From Paenibacillus antri (GTDB taxonomy: Bacteria > Bacillota > Bacilli > Paenibacillales > YIM-B00363), in contig NZ_VCIW01000005.1 of the NCBI RefSeq assembly GCF_005765165.1, positions 305,550 to 369,549 of the forward strand: a stretch of 64,000 bases of DNA, written 5' to 3'. The notes under the pieces were generated by a model that saw only the letters and a list, made by a program, of their open reading frames with translations, did no database searches and was not told the origin of the DNA. The position numbers and the translations under genes were made by a program. The first letter of the stretch is position 1. Each line of letters begins with the position of its first letter. Below, one piece after another: positions 9,321-17,344 of this stretch.

Positions 9321-10574
9321 GTGTTGCAAAAGCAGCCTCCAGCCTCCGAAAAGCCTGATATTGCATCGTGGTTCCGGACGTATTCCGATCACTTGCACAG
9401 TGAACCGTATTCGTTTTATGCTTATTTGCTCGAGCACGAGCCACTATGTTACGTAGAAGAAAGCAATTTTTGGGTGGCCTCCCGGTACGAAGACGTCAAC
9501 CGGGTATTGAAGGATCCGTTGTTCGTCCGTGAATACCGGAATGCCGTGCCGGAGCGCCAACCTAAAGAACTGCCTCCGCCATCTAAGGAATGGAGACCGG
9601 TCAACGAATTGCTCGACAACTGGATGCTGTTTCGCGATGCGCCTGCTCATACGAGACTGAGAGGCCTAGTCAGCCATGCCTTTACACCACGAAAGATGGA
9701 ACGGCTCAAGCCAAAAATCCGCTCCATCGCAGAACATCTCGCCGACCGAATAGCCAATGAACAGCAGCCCGATTTGATCGCTTCGTTCGCATTTCCGTTG
9801 CCGGTCATCGTCATTGCGGAGCTACTCGGCGTACCGCCGGAAGATCGCGAACTGTTCAAGGATTGGTCTAATACGTTCGCGAAGGTGCTTGAAGGCGGCG
9901 ACCGACCGCCTGAATTTGTCCGACAAGCGGGAAGAGCCGCCGAAGACATTGCCGAATATTTCCGTCGCTTGATTGCGGAGCGTAAATCCACCCCGCGCGA
10001 AGATATGATTAGTGATTTGCTTGCTGCTCAAGTTCAAGCGGACGCATTAACCGAGCAAGAACTCATAGCGACCTGCGTACTGCTGCTCGTAGCTGGCCAT
10101 GAAACGACCGTGAACCTGATCGGAAACAGCGTTCTCGTGCTGCTGAACCATCTGGAACAACATGCACGGCTGCTCGAAAGTCCGGAATTGACTGCTTCCG
10201 CCGTTGAAGAGGTTTTACGGTTCGAAAGCCCTGTACAAATGACATCGCGGCTTGCATCCGTCGATTACGATATCGGCGGTCAGACGATCCGTCAGGGACA
10301 GTCCGTGAATGTGATGCTTGGGGCGGCGAACCGCGATCCCGCCCAGTTCGAACGGCCGGACCGGTTCGATATCAGGCGCTCGCCGAACCGTCATTTGGCA
10401 TTCGCCTCCGGCTCTCACTTCTGTCTTGGCGCGCCGCTCGCACGCATCGAAGGCGAAATCGCGTTAGCCGCGCTGCTGGAACGGTTCCCGCAGATGCGCC
10501 TCGCGGACAGCAAGCCGAATTGGCGATCGAACATTTTGTTCCGTGGTTTGGAATCGATGCACGTACGGTTTTAA
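9321..10574 (+). CDS. Cytochrome P450
   Basis: This soluble bacterial class I P450 of about 418 residues has an I-helix AGHETT (about 258-263), K-helix EVLR (about 297-300) and haem-binding loop FASGSHFCLGAPLAR with the ligand Cys at about 368. The GTG at 9321, spaced 7 bases from AAAGGAG, is preferred over the GTG at 9315, which would almost touch the ribosome site. It resembles CYP107/CYP109-type hydroxylases. No redox-partner gene is adjacent, so it must use ferredoxin or flavodoxin encoded elsewhere. Confidence 0.92.
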   Translation: MLQKQPPASEKPDIASWFRTYSDHLHSEPYSFYAYLLEHEPLCYVEESNFWVASRYEDVNRVLKDPLFVREYRNAVPERQPKELPPPSKEWRPVNELLDNWMLFRDAPAHTRLRGLVSHAFTPRKMERLKPKIRSIAEHLADRIANEQQPDLIASFAFPLPVIVIAELLGVPPEDRELFKDWSNTFAKVLEGGDRPPEFVRQAGRAAEDIAEYFRRLIAERKSTPREDMISDLLAAQVQADALTEQELIATCVLLLVAGHETTVNLIGNSVLVLLNHLEQHARLLESPELTASAVEEVLRFESPVQMTSRLASVDYDIGGQTIRQGQSVNVMLGAANRDPAQFERPDRFDIRRSPNRHLAFASGSHFCLGAPLARIEGEIALAALLERFPQMRLADSKPNWRSNILFRGLESMHVRF

Positions 10575-10627
10575 GAAACCTGCGGCGTACTTTCGAGCTA
10601 CGGAGGAAGGGATATTGGGGTGAGCTT

Positions 10628-11512
10628 ATGCAGGTGGCGTTATTGTCGAAACGGTGGCCTAAAGATAGCATAGCAGCGGGGCGTCGTCATACCGTTGGGC
10701 TTAAATCTGACGGTACGGTGATGGCGGTAGGCGATAATAAATATGGCCAATGCGATGTAAACGGTTGGCGCGATATTGTGGCGGTCGCGGCGGGTAGTGT
10801 TCATATGGCGACGAACACGGGGAATGCTCATACCATCGGTCTTAAATCGGACGGTACGGTGGTGGCTGCGGGTTGGAATAAGTATGACCAATGCAATGTA
10901 AGCGGCTGGCGTGATATTGTAGCGGTTGTGGCGGGTTGGCGCCGTACCATCGGATTAAAAACCGATGGCACAGTGGTAGCAGTAGGTCGAAATAATGAAG
11001 GTCAATGCAATGTAAGCGGTTGGCATGATATTGCGGCGGTTGCTGCGGGTGACTGGCATACCGTCGGTCTTACTTTGGACGGCACGATGACGGCGGCAGG
11101 TAATAATCGGTATGGCCAATGCAATGTAAGCGGCTGGTACGATATTGTGGAAGTAGCGGCGGGTTATCTTCATACAGTCGCGCTTAAATCAGACGGTACT
11201 GCAACGGCTGTGGGTTTGAATATACATGACCAGTGCGATGTAAGCAGCTGGAGCGATATTGTGACGATAGCGGCGGGTAGTAATCATACCGTCGGCCTTA
11301 AATCTGACGGTACTGTAGCGGCTGTGGGTTGGAATGAGCATGGCCAATGCAATGTAAGCGATTGGCGCGATATTGTGGCGATAGCGGCGGGTTGCGCGCA
11401 TACGGTTGGGCTTAAATCGAACGGCACGGTGGTTGCTGTCGGCGATAACGCCTCTGGCCAATGCGATGTAAGCGGCTGGCGCGGCATCCGTTCCCAGCTT
11501 CCGCCCGACTAA
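10628..11512 (+). CDS. RCC1-repeat protein, seven short blades
   Basis: The body consists of seven tandem repeats of about 38 residues with the pattern AAG..HTVGLKSDGTVVAVG.N..GQC.VSGW.DIVAV, as in RCC1 / alpha-tubulin-suppressor-like proteins. Seven units match a closed seven-bladed beta-propeller. Unit 2 carries an extra HMATNTGNA insertion. The repeats are also visible at DNA level (period about 114 bp, 10670-11490). I chose the ATG at 10628 behind GGGGTGAG; an earlier in-frame start would overlap the P450 gene. No signal peptide or anchor is seen. A binding role is likely but the partner is unknown. Confidence 0.85.
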   Translation: MQVALLSKRWPKDSIAAGRRHTVGLKSDGTVMAVGDNKYGQCDVNGWRDIVAVAAGSVHMATNTGNAHTIGLKSDGTVVAAGWNKYDQCNVSGWRDIVAVVAGWRRTIGLKTDGTVVAVGRNNEGQCNVSGWHDIAAVAAGDWHTVGLTLDGTMTAAGNNRYGQCNVSGWYDIVEVAAGYLHTVALKSDGTATAVGLNIHDQCDVSSWSDIVTIAAGSNHTVGLKSDGTVAAVGWNEHGQCNVSDWRDIVAIAAGCAHTVGLKSNGTVVAVGDNASGQCDVSGWRGIRSQLPPD

Positions 11513-11558
11513 CGGCGACGAGATCGTTAAATATCCGAGACGACAGGAGGAGAATGTG

Positions 11559-12089
11559 ATGGAAAAACCGATTGCTGACAGGCTTTTATGGGCTGTACAG
11601 ACACTCGAAGTCGCTCCTTCCGATCGTATCCTTGAAATCGGATGTGGACACGGAGTCGCGGTTTCACTTATTTGCAAGGGTTTGGTAGATGGTAGAGTTT
11701 TGGCTATCGATCAATCGGAAAAGATGATCGAATCGGCAGGGAGAACGAACGCTGATTACGTAAAGGAAGGGAAAGTGAAGTTTATAGCGGCACCGCTCCA
11801 TCAAGTCGACCTGCGTCAGGAGCAGTTCAATAAAGTGTTAGCGGTAAATGTAAATCTGTTTTGGATGAAGGCTGCTCGCGAACTTGCAATGCTTAAGGAT
11901 CGCCTTCTACCGGGAGGAGCCGTATATTTATATAATCAACCGCCAACCAAAGAAAAGGTCGGAGAAGTAGCGGAACGAACCGTCAATAATTTGCTTAACG
12001 CCGGCTTCCATGTCAAATCGGTCGTGATTGGAGAAATAGCCCCGTTGCCTGTCGTACGCGTAGTTGCAGATCTCAGCTATTCTGGATGA
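11559..12089 (+). CDS. Class I SAM-dependent methyltransferase
   Basis: This short methyltransferase (176 residues) has motif I ILEIGCGHGVAVSLI and the acidic residue of motif II in VLAIDQSEKMI. The downstream strands and the motif IV region lack a catalytic signature I can assign. The ATG at 11559 is 7 bases after AGGAGGAG; a GTG one codon upstream is possible. It stands alone between the RCC1 gene and a terminator. Substrate unknown. Confidence 0.83.
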   Translation: MEKPIADRLLWAVQTLEVAPSDRILEIGCGHGVAVSLICKGLVDGRVLAIDQSEKMIESAGRTNADYVKEGKVKFIAAPLHQVDLRQEQFNKVLAVNVNLFWMKAARELAMLKDRLLPGGAVYLYNQPPTKEKVGEVAERTVNNLLNAGFHVKSVVIGEIAPLPVVRVVADLSYSG

Positions 12090-12105
12090 TCTATTCAATG
12101 GACTC

Positions 12106-12131
12106 GGCTCCCGGTATACGGGGGCTTTTTG
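12106..12131 (+). terminator. Rho-independent terminator
   Basis: GCTCCCG pairs with CGGGGGC (one G-T pair) around a GTATA loop, followed by TTTTTG, 17 bases after the methyltransferase stop. Confidence 0.7.
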
Positions 12132-12224
12132 TATATTTTGTCTCGCCTCAACAACCCAGTTCTGAAGCATATGTAGTAGAAATATATATTTGGAAAAGCC
12201 TTAGCGATGGAAGGTGGATACCTT

Positions 12225-12665
12225 ATGTCATGGCATGGTTTAGAGGTTTCAGAGGATACAGGGCGAATGTTGGACGAGTTAACGAAAAGGAAAGCTAAAT
12301 GGGATGGAGCCAAAAATCAGCTTTTATTATTTTGTTTGATATTCGCCGCCTGTTCGGCATTTTCTTTTATTGCTTTTCAGAGATTCGTTTCCCCAATGAT
12401 TAAAAATCCTTTTGACGTTCTGGGTCTTACAATAGGGGACCAGCGAGTATATCTTCCCTTATTGTGTAGTATTGCTTCGGGTTTTCACACGATGCAACTT
12501 ACAAAGAAAGTAAATGAATATAAACTTAAATACGAAGTGCTGCGGAAAGAAGCAATTACCCACCTCGACACGACGTGGATCGCGAACCCTAAGTCAGAGT
12601 TGCGGGATCGGGTTACGGAAATCATGCATAAAAAAGGGGTTAACGTGAATTATTATGGAAAGTAA
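12225..12665 (+). CDS. YpbF-like (DUF2663) membrane protein
   Basis: This protein of 146 residues has two hydrophobic helices (about residues 34-54 and 75-95) and a charged helical C-terminus. It resembles the YpbF/DUF2663 family of Bacillales membrane proteins of unknown function. The ATG at 12225 is placed 8 bases after GGAAGGTGG. It stands alone, with a terminator upstream and a decayed intergenic repeat downstream. Confidence 0.65.
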   Translation: MSWHGLEVSEDTGRMLDELTKRKAKWDGAKNQLLLFCLIFAACSAFSFIAFQRFVSPMIKNPFDVLGLTIGDQRVYLPLLCSIASGFHTMQLTKKVNEYKLKYEVLRKEAITHLDTTWIANPKSELRDRVTEIMHKKGVNVNYYGK

Positions 12666-12680
12666 AATATCTTGCAGGTG

Positions 12681-12721
12681 GATCGGTCGGCGGCATCGCT
12701 CCGCTAACTGGCAGGAGAATG
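12681..12721. repeat. Dispersed intergenic repeat, copy a
   Basis: GGTCGGCGGCATCGCTCCG followed by CTAACTGGCAGGAGAAT. It is a degraded copy of the family best seen at 40763, whose conserved tail reads GTTAACTGGGCAGGAT. Confidence 0.5.
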
Positions 12722-12777
12722 GAATAACTCCATAGAACTAGTAATGCTTAGGTTTTTTTGCATTTAGGAGGTTCAAC

Positions 12778-13029
12778 ATGGCAAAGGCAAAGGTATCAAA
12801 GAGACCTACTCGGGATGAATTTGTATTAGAGGAGATCGGGAATCAATTAAGCGAAGCGAAACAAGAAAATTCCGAAATAGTGCTTACTGTTTGGGGCTGG
12901 GAAGAACAAGTACGCGGTTTGATTACGATGATGGATTCACGGACTGGAAAAGTGCACATCCAAAGGGGCGGAGAAACTACGAAAGTACCGTTCATGGATA
13001 TTATGAAAGTAGATTATCCTAGAGATTAG
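12778..13029 (+). CDS. YolD-like family protein
   Basis: This is a small 83-residue protein with the YolD-like layout: a basic start (KVSKRPTRDEF), a helix, then a strand-rich half (GWEEQVRGLITMMDSRTGKVHIQ ... VPFMDIMKVD). YolD-like proteins are found beside Y-family polymerase genes in Bacillales, but none is adjacent here. The start follows a strong AGGAGG. Function unknown. Confidence 0.82.
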   Translation: MAKAKVSKRPTRDEFVLEEIGNQLSEAKQENSEIVLTVWGWEEQVRGLITMMDSRTGKVHIQRGGETTKVPFMDIMKVDYPRD

Positions 13030-13105
13030 ACCGCTATTCGTCATTGGCAAGGCTAGTCATCCGTTGGTCAAGGGCAAAATCGGTAAATTAAGTTAACTCA
13101 ATGAA

Positions 13106-13147
13106 CAACAGAGCGAGGCTGCCGCGGTCGGCGGCCTCGCTGCGCGG
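13106..13147. repeat. Dispersed intergenic repeat, copy b (palindromic part)
   Basis: GCGAGGC and GCCTCGC flank TGCCGCGGTCGGCG, giving a long hairpin. This matches the palindromic half of the repeat family; the tail is diverged. The 287-base gap between the YolD-like and DinB genes holds nothing else I recognise. Confidence 0.5.
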
Positions 13148-13316
13148 AGGGGGGATATAAGTTATGGGTTCTACTACAGGTGTTACGGTTATTCCTATTG
13201 GGATAAGGTCGTGGAGGAAGTAAACCACAATGGCTGCCTGTTGAGGTATCGGACGGGATAGCGAAGTAGCGATACGTTTGGTAGACTTGAGGAAAAACCT
13301 AGGGGCGTGAAGGAGT

Positions 13317-13817
13317 TTGGACAGTTCAACTATAGTAATTGACCTCCTCTTAAGGAAATACAAAGCGGACAAGAAATGGACTCGCATAGTGATTGAACAA
13401 TTATCTGAAGAGGATATCGCATGGTCGCCCACGCCCGTGAGTAACAGCATCGCTAATTTGATAGCACACATTTCAGGGACTGTACATCAATGGTTTGAAA
13501 CCGCTTACTGTGGTGCTCCTTTTATCGAAGATAGGAGTAAAGAATTCGAACGCGGTCTTCAAATGTCAAAAGAGCAAGCCTTGGAACTTTCAAAGAAATC
13601 ATACGACTGCATCGTACAAGTTCTTGAAATCATGAAAGCTAACCCAGAAAAGTTAATGGAGCAACCATATTTAAATTATCCGACCTTCAACGGCGCCTTA
13701 GACAACCAAGCCACTATTCTAGAAATGCTGCTGCATCAATTCAGACATTTACCTACTCACACGGGACAAATCATGTACATTGCAAAAATGAGGAAGGGGC
13801 ATTTAGTATGGGAATAA
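13317..13817 (+). CDS. DinB family protein
   Basis: This protein of about 166 residues has the DinB/DUF1572 four-helix pattern, with conserved metal-site histidines in LIAHISGTVHQWF (about residue 47-53) and HQFRHLPTHTGQIMY (about 140-150). The family uses a His triad to bind a divalent metal and includes thiol-dependent transferases. The TTG start is very close to GAAGGAG, so the exact start is uncertain. It stands alone. Confidence 0.82.
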   Translation: MDSSTIVIDLLLRKYKADKKWTRIVIEQLSEEDIAWSPTPVSNSIANLIAHISGTVHQWFETAYCGAPFIEDRSKEFERGLQMSKEQALELSKKSYDCIVQVLEIMKANPEKLMEQPYLNYPTFNGALDNQATILEMLLHQFRHLPTHTGQIMYIAKMRKGHLVWE

Positions 13818-13828
13818 CACTTAAATAG

Positions 13829-13951
13829 ATGTACTGGACCGTACCAGTAATCAATTTTGAGCGGCCTGTTGAATGGTATGGTGAACATTTAAGTATCAAG
13901 GTTACTATGATGTCGAGCGACAACAACACAACCCGATTAAAACCCGCCTGA
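13829..13951 (+). pseudogene. VOC-family N-terminal fragment
   Basis: An open frame of 40 codons begins YWTVPVINFERPVEWYGEHL, the first beta-alpha unit of glyoxalase/VOC proteins, then ends in a terminator. A complete VOC domain needs about 120 residues, so this is a truncated remnant lying 11 bases after the DinB gene. Confidence 0.6.
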
Positions 13952-13969
13952 AACGCGGGTTTTTGTTTT
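13940..13969 (+). terminator. Rho-independent terminator
   Basis: AAACCCGC pairs with GCGGGTTT around CTGAAAC, followed by TTTTTGTTTTG. It truncates the VOC fragment and terminates the DinB unit. Confidence 0.8.
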
Positions 13970-14000
13970 GAATCGGACAAGTTCTTGTCGCGGGCCAACG

Positions 14001-14047
14001 AAAAGAACTTGACCCGTTCGTCGATGCCCGACAAGAACTTGACCTTA
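14001..14047. repeat. 47-bp dispersed repeat, copy 1
   Basis: AAAGAACTTGACCCGTTCG continuing through TCGATGCCCGACAAGAACTTGACC. It contains AAGAACTTGACC twice, 30 bases apart, and is about 80 percent identical by eye to 37122-37168. An inverted partial copy (GACAAGTTCTTGTCGCGGGC) sits just upstream at 13977-13996. Confidence 0.6.
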
Positions 14048-14225
14048 TTTAAACTAGAGGGAAGGGATGGATTAAAAAAAGTTCCTGCCTGCGTATTAAG
14101 CTGCCTGGGCAGATTACTCTAATACCTAGCAAATGCTATTCTTTAGAAAGTGGTGATCGAAAAGCAGAGGTCCACTAATTTCACTTAAAAGTCTGTAATC
14201 CATCTAATCCCAGCCTGGGGTTTCC

Positions 14226-14470
14226 GCCAACATGGTTCTAGGACAGCGGGGGATTTTCTCTTTAGGAGCGGAATTTCACAGTAGGCTTAACGGTTTGTAT
14301 ATGGCCATTTTCTTTTTAGGGGGCGCTATCAGCTCGCGGCAGGGGGATGGGCTTACGCAACGGGGGGCTGGGAGGCGGCACTGCTGATCGGAATCGCCTT
14401 ACCGGCCATCGCCATGGCGTATTATGCGACGGAGTTTTCGAGATTAAGGAAGGAAAATCCCATTGATTGA
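14226..14470 (+). pseudogene. MFS transporter C-terminal fragment, frameshifted
   Basis: From 14241 one frame reads [20 protein letters not shown] and then [12 protein letters not shown]; from about 14331 the reading continues one frame over as [18 protein letters not shown] and ends with a stop at 14468-14470. Together this is the helix 10-12 region of a major-facilitator drug transporter with a single frameshift. The N-terminal two thirds are missing. Confidence 0.7.
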
Positions 14471-14574
14471 GGAGCACGTTTGAGTAATCCACAAGGAGAC
14501 TGTGACTGTTGTAACAACGGCTGGAAGCGTAGAGGGAAATAGGGGGCGATAGCTCCATATGACACTTCGGCATA

Positions 14575-14610
14575 ACCTTGTTTTGTTGAAGTAACGCGCA
14601 GGATAATATG
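14575..14610. repeat. Dispersed intergenic repeat tail, copy d
   Basis: TTGTTGAAGTAACGCGCAGGATAAT matches the tail variant at 37307 (TTGTTGAAGTAACGGGCAG). A shorter match, GCTGCCTGGGCAGATTACTC, occurs at 14100-14119. The remaining bases between 14471 and 14699 hold nothing else recognisable. Confidence 0.45.
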
Positions 14611-14699
14611 GTAAACATTATGAAATAAACATTTACAAGGGAACGTATATTCGTTACTCTGAACTTAGATTAATTTTTATCTAAAGGAGAGGGATTTGA

Positions 14700-15068
14700 T
14701 TGAATACAACGGCAGGAAGCAGGCTTGAAAAAAGAGTAGGCTCTATCTTTATCCACGTTTCAGATATGAAACGGGCAGTTGAATGGTATAGCCGTGTGTT
14801 TGAACTGCCATACAACGAGGATTACTTGGAGGGGCGGCTATCTACGGTTTATACACTGCATTTCGCAGGAACCGAGGTTCTGCTGGATTCAAACAATGGC
14901 GTTGCACCAGCTCCCCAGCCGTTGATGTTTTTTAAGACGGATAATATTCGGCAGACACTCCGGTTTCTGAAGGAATCCGAGATTGTAATTCATAACGAAA
15001 CATTAGAAAACAATATCGTCGTTTTTGAAGATCCTGACGGCAACCGATTAATGGCAATACAAATGTAA
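14700..15068 (+). CDS. VOC (glyoxalase/bleomycin-resistance) family protein
   Basis: This 122-residue single VOC domain has the first motif IFIHVSDMKRAVEWYSRVFELP and a closing FEDPDGNRLMAIQM. The TTG start follows AGGAGAGGG. VOC proteins use paired beta-alpha-beta-beta-beta modules to bind metal or small molecules, and single-domain forms dimerise. The initial metal-ligand His is present (IFIHVSD) and a Glu occurs in GTEVLLD. Substrate unknown. A second VOC gene follows. Confidence 0.87.
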   Translation: MNTTAGSRLEKRVGSIFIHVSDMKRAVEWYSRVFELPYNEDYLEGRLSTVYTLHFAGTEVLLDSNNGVAPAPQPLMFFKTDNIRQTLRFLKESEIVIHNETLENNIVVFEDPDGNRLMAIQM

Positions 15069-15172
15069 CACTGCTGAACTTACGGGTACGATAGCTTCAT
15101 GACAATAGGTTGCCAACATGACATTTCTGTATAGAAAATGTGGTAATCATAAAACGAAAGGAGAATCTAACT

Positions 15173-15583
15173 TTGCAGAATATGAACGATCAACATATGC
15201 AGACCACTAGTAACGCATACATTGAAGGCATTCAGTACACTGAGATCCCTGTATCCGATTTGGAAAAGGCGGTTGATTGGTATTGTGGGAAACTGGGTGC
15301 GAAACTAGGACTACTGAACGATGAACTTGCTTTTGTAGATTTCTCTATGGGTCCCAGTTTGTTTTTAGTCAAGACAAATGATGATACTACAGCCACATTC
15401 AAGGTAAATGGTCAAGACCATTACACAATCGGATTTCGCGTTAAGGACATTCAAGGATTTCATAATTTTTTATCACAACTCGATGCGAAAGTAAGTCCTA
15501 TCGTTGTTGAAAGACATGGAAGCTTCTTTACGTTTTACGATCCTTTTGGAAATATGTTTGACGTTCATCAACCGCCACAATAA
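15173..15583 (+). CDS. VOC family protein
   Basis: This is a 136-residue VOC domain (IQYTEIPVSDLEKAVDWYCGKLG ... FYDPFGNMFDVHQPP). I chose the TTG at 15173, spaced 8 bases from AAAGGAG, over an upstream start at 15140. It is similar in layout to the gene at 14700 and may be a diverged tandem partner. The function is probably small-molecule binding or isomerisation; not assignable from sequence. Confidence 0.85.
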   Translation: MQNMNDQHMQTTSNAYIEGIQYTEIPVSDLEKAVDWYCGKLGAKLGLLNDELAFVDFSMGPSLFLVKTNDDTTATFKVNGQDHYTIGFRVKDIQGFHNFLSQLDAKVSPIVVERHGSFFTFYDPFGNMFDVHQPPQ

Positions 15584-15685
15584 ATTCGTAAATATCCCAA
15601 AGGTTCTTTTTTATCTTAATCTAACGCAAGTTACGGTGTACGGAATCACGATACGTCATTATGAACTTGATCCGCAAGGAACCGA

Positions 15686-15740
15686 GCCGTCGCTTATTTT
15701 AATTACGGCGTGCCGCGTTGCGCTAACTGGGCAGGATAAT
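15686..15740. repeat. Dispersed intergenic repeat, copy e
   Basis: CCGTCGCTTATTTTAATTACGGCGTGCCGCGTTGCG leads to CTAACTGGGCAGGATAAT. The tail is identical to that at 43193-43210 (ACTGGGCAGGATAAT). Confidence 0.55.
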
Positions 15741-15793
15741 TTAGGTAAAACTGGTATAACTTCAGTAATGTTAGGAGAAGCGGGTGACATTGA

Positions 15794-16240
15794 ATGAATA
15801 TACAAGATGTCATGAAAGTGCGTGTGACGAGGATAGAAGCGGTATGTCTAGTCGGTTTGGAGGGCTCGGATTTGGACGATCAAGATCGTTTATTTACCGA
15901 GATGAGAGCAAGACTGGAAGAAGTCCGGTCGAGAAAGAACGATGAACTCTACCTCGTCATACTTCCAGATCGGTTTATCCCTTATGTAGCCGTTGAAGCG
16001 GCCGATCTGCACGATGTACCACCAGGGATGGTCATGCATCGCATACCGGAGGACGATTATGTTGTATTTCGAATCGAAGAAAAATATCTTGGCGATTTCT
16101 GGAGCTCGATATGTAGTAACGAGAACCAATTGTATTATCGAATCGACCTGGCCAAGCCAAGATACGAACGGTTTACCCAAGAACTACAACCCAACGGCAT
16201 AACAGAATGGTACATCCCGACGGTAAGTCATATGAAATAA
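15794..16240 (+). CDS. GyrI-like / AraC effector-binding domain protein
   Basis: This 148-residue protein resembles the GyrI-like small-molecule-binding domain found at the C-terminus of AraC regulators and as stand-alone proteins. It has an initial strand VRVTRIEAVCLVGLEG, a central DELYLVILPD, and a closing FTQELQPNGITEWYIPTV. No DNA-binding domain is present. Stand-alone members may bind or hydrolyse ligands. The ATG is weakly supported by GGAGAAGCGGG upstream. Confidence 0.65.
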   Translation: MNIQDVMKVRVTRIEAVCLVGLEGSDLDDQDRLFTEMRARLEEVRSRKNDELYLVILPDRFIPYVAVEAADLHDVPPGMVMHRIPEDDYVVFRIEEKYLGDFWSSICSNENQLYYRIDLAKPRYERFTQELQPNGITEWYIPTVSHMK

Positions 16241-16430
16241 TTTGCTTTCCAAATGCGTCCAGTAGCATCGTTTATTACGACGTCTAGTTAGGCCTCCCGG
16301 TTTCCGGATCCCGGCTCTTGCTGCCTCGTTCCAACATCACATTCCCATCTGTCGATGTCAAATCACTAAGCTGTCGGGTACGTTACTCACACCTATAATA
16401 TTAATTAAAGATAATAGGAGGATAATACAT

Positions 16431-16883
16431 ATGAACGAATGGGCGAATGGAGCAGTTCAATTGCAGATGACCGACATTTCAGGCTCCAAATTTAATCAAG
16501 TCGATGCTAAAAGGCTCATGTTTCAAGAAGTGGACTTGGCTGGAACACAAATCAACTGTGCAAATTTGGAAGGAGTAACTCTAAACGATGTGAATTTGAC
16601 GGGGGCCAAAATATCAATTGCAAATATGAGCTATATTGTTTTCGAGAAAGCGCAAATGACCGGTGCGCAGTTTCGAGATATTGACTGGCCAATAGAAGGT
16701 ATTGACGCCAACTATAGTCCTGATCAAAATTATAGGCCTGTGGTATTTGATAATTGCATATTGCGAAATACACAGTTTACGAAATGTGATTTATCCAATG
16801 TAGCAATCAATGACTGCAATGTAACGGGACTAATCATAAACGGAATTGAGATTGATAAATTACTGAGTAAGTATAAGGAGTGA
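16431..16883 (+). CDS. Pentapeptide-repeat protein
   Basis: This 150-residue protein consists of A(D/N)LxX pentapeptide repeats (DLAGTQINCANLEGVTLNDV, then NLTGAKISIANMSYIVFEKA) that fold as a right-handed quadrilateral beta-helix. A short non-repeat insertion lies near residues 88-105. The start follows AGGAGGATAATACAT. Some members mimic DNA and protect gyrase, but nothing here proves that. Stand-alone gene. Confidence 0.87.
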   Translation: MNEWANGAVQLQMTDISGSKFNQVDAKRLMFQEVDLAGTQINCANLEGVTLNDVNLTGAKISIANMSYIVFEKAQMTGAQFRDIDWPIEGIDANYSPDQNYRPVVFDNCILRNTQFTKCDLSNVAINDCNVTGLIINGIEIDKLLSKYKE

Positions 16884-16984
16884 TGAGAACTTAAAATGTC
16901 CAGTAAGACAAAACTTTGTTGTGCACAAATAGTTGCGATGCGTTATCGCTGTTAATTTATACTGTGGTTGAAAGGAGGAATCTG

Positions 16985-17106
16985 ATGGATTGGCATGAAT
17001 GGATGAACCGGGCGATGGACTATATCGAAATGAACTTGGCAGGGGAGATTGAACTGAGTGAAGTTGCGCGTAGAGCTGCTGTTCGTCTCATCAGTTCCAG
17101 AGGATG
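16985..17106 (+). pseudogene. AraC regulator N-terminal fragment, frameshifted
   Basis: The first 32 residues (MDWHEWMNRAMDYIEMNLAG then EIELSEVARRAA) are the beginning of an AraC helix-turn-helix at the protein N-terminus. After a frameshift near 17080 the adjacent frame continues SSHQFQRM, the second part of the HTH, and then joins the RidA-like tail. AGGAGG precedes the ATG. Confidence 0.7.
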
Positions 17107-17175
17107 TTAGTTATTGTCAAAGCGCTCGCTTCACCGGATTTGCTCGTTGAGATCGAAGCCGTCGAAGCGAAGTGA
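17107..17175 (+). pseudogene. RidA-family C-terminal fragment
   Basis: The frame reads LVIVKALASPDLLVEIEAVEAK followed by a stop, which resembles the C-terminal strand and helix of RidA/YjgF/L-PSP proteins. It is fused in frame to the AraC fragment, so a deletion joined two unrelated genes. Confidence 0.5.
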
Positions 17176-17344
17176 CGTTCTATTGCCCCTTTTATGCCCA
17201 TGTATCGGGGAAAGAAGCTACCCATGGAGCAGAGTGCCGCGGCCTCTGTTCTTTTTCTTTTATGTAACGGGCGACAGACTATCAGACGATCGGCGGTCTC
17301 GCTGCGAACTATGTGGATGGGGGAAATTTATAAAATGGCCTTGG

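Noticed and set aside
10640..11677. Minus-strand open frames opposite the RCC1 gene
   Set aside because: They arise from the repeat structure and codon bias of the plus-strand gene; none has a ribosome site or recognisable domain.
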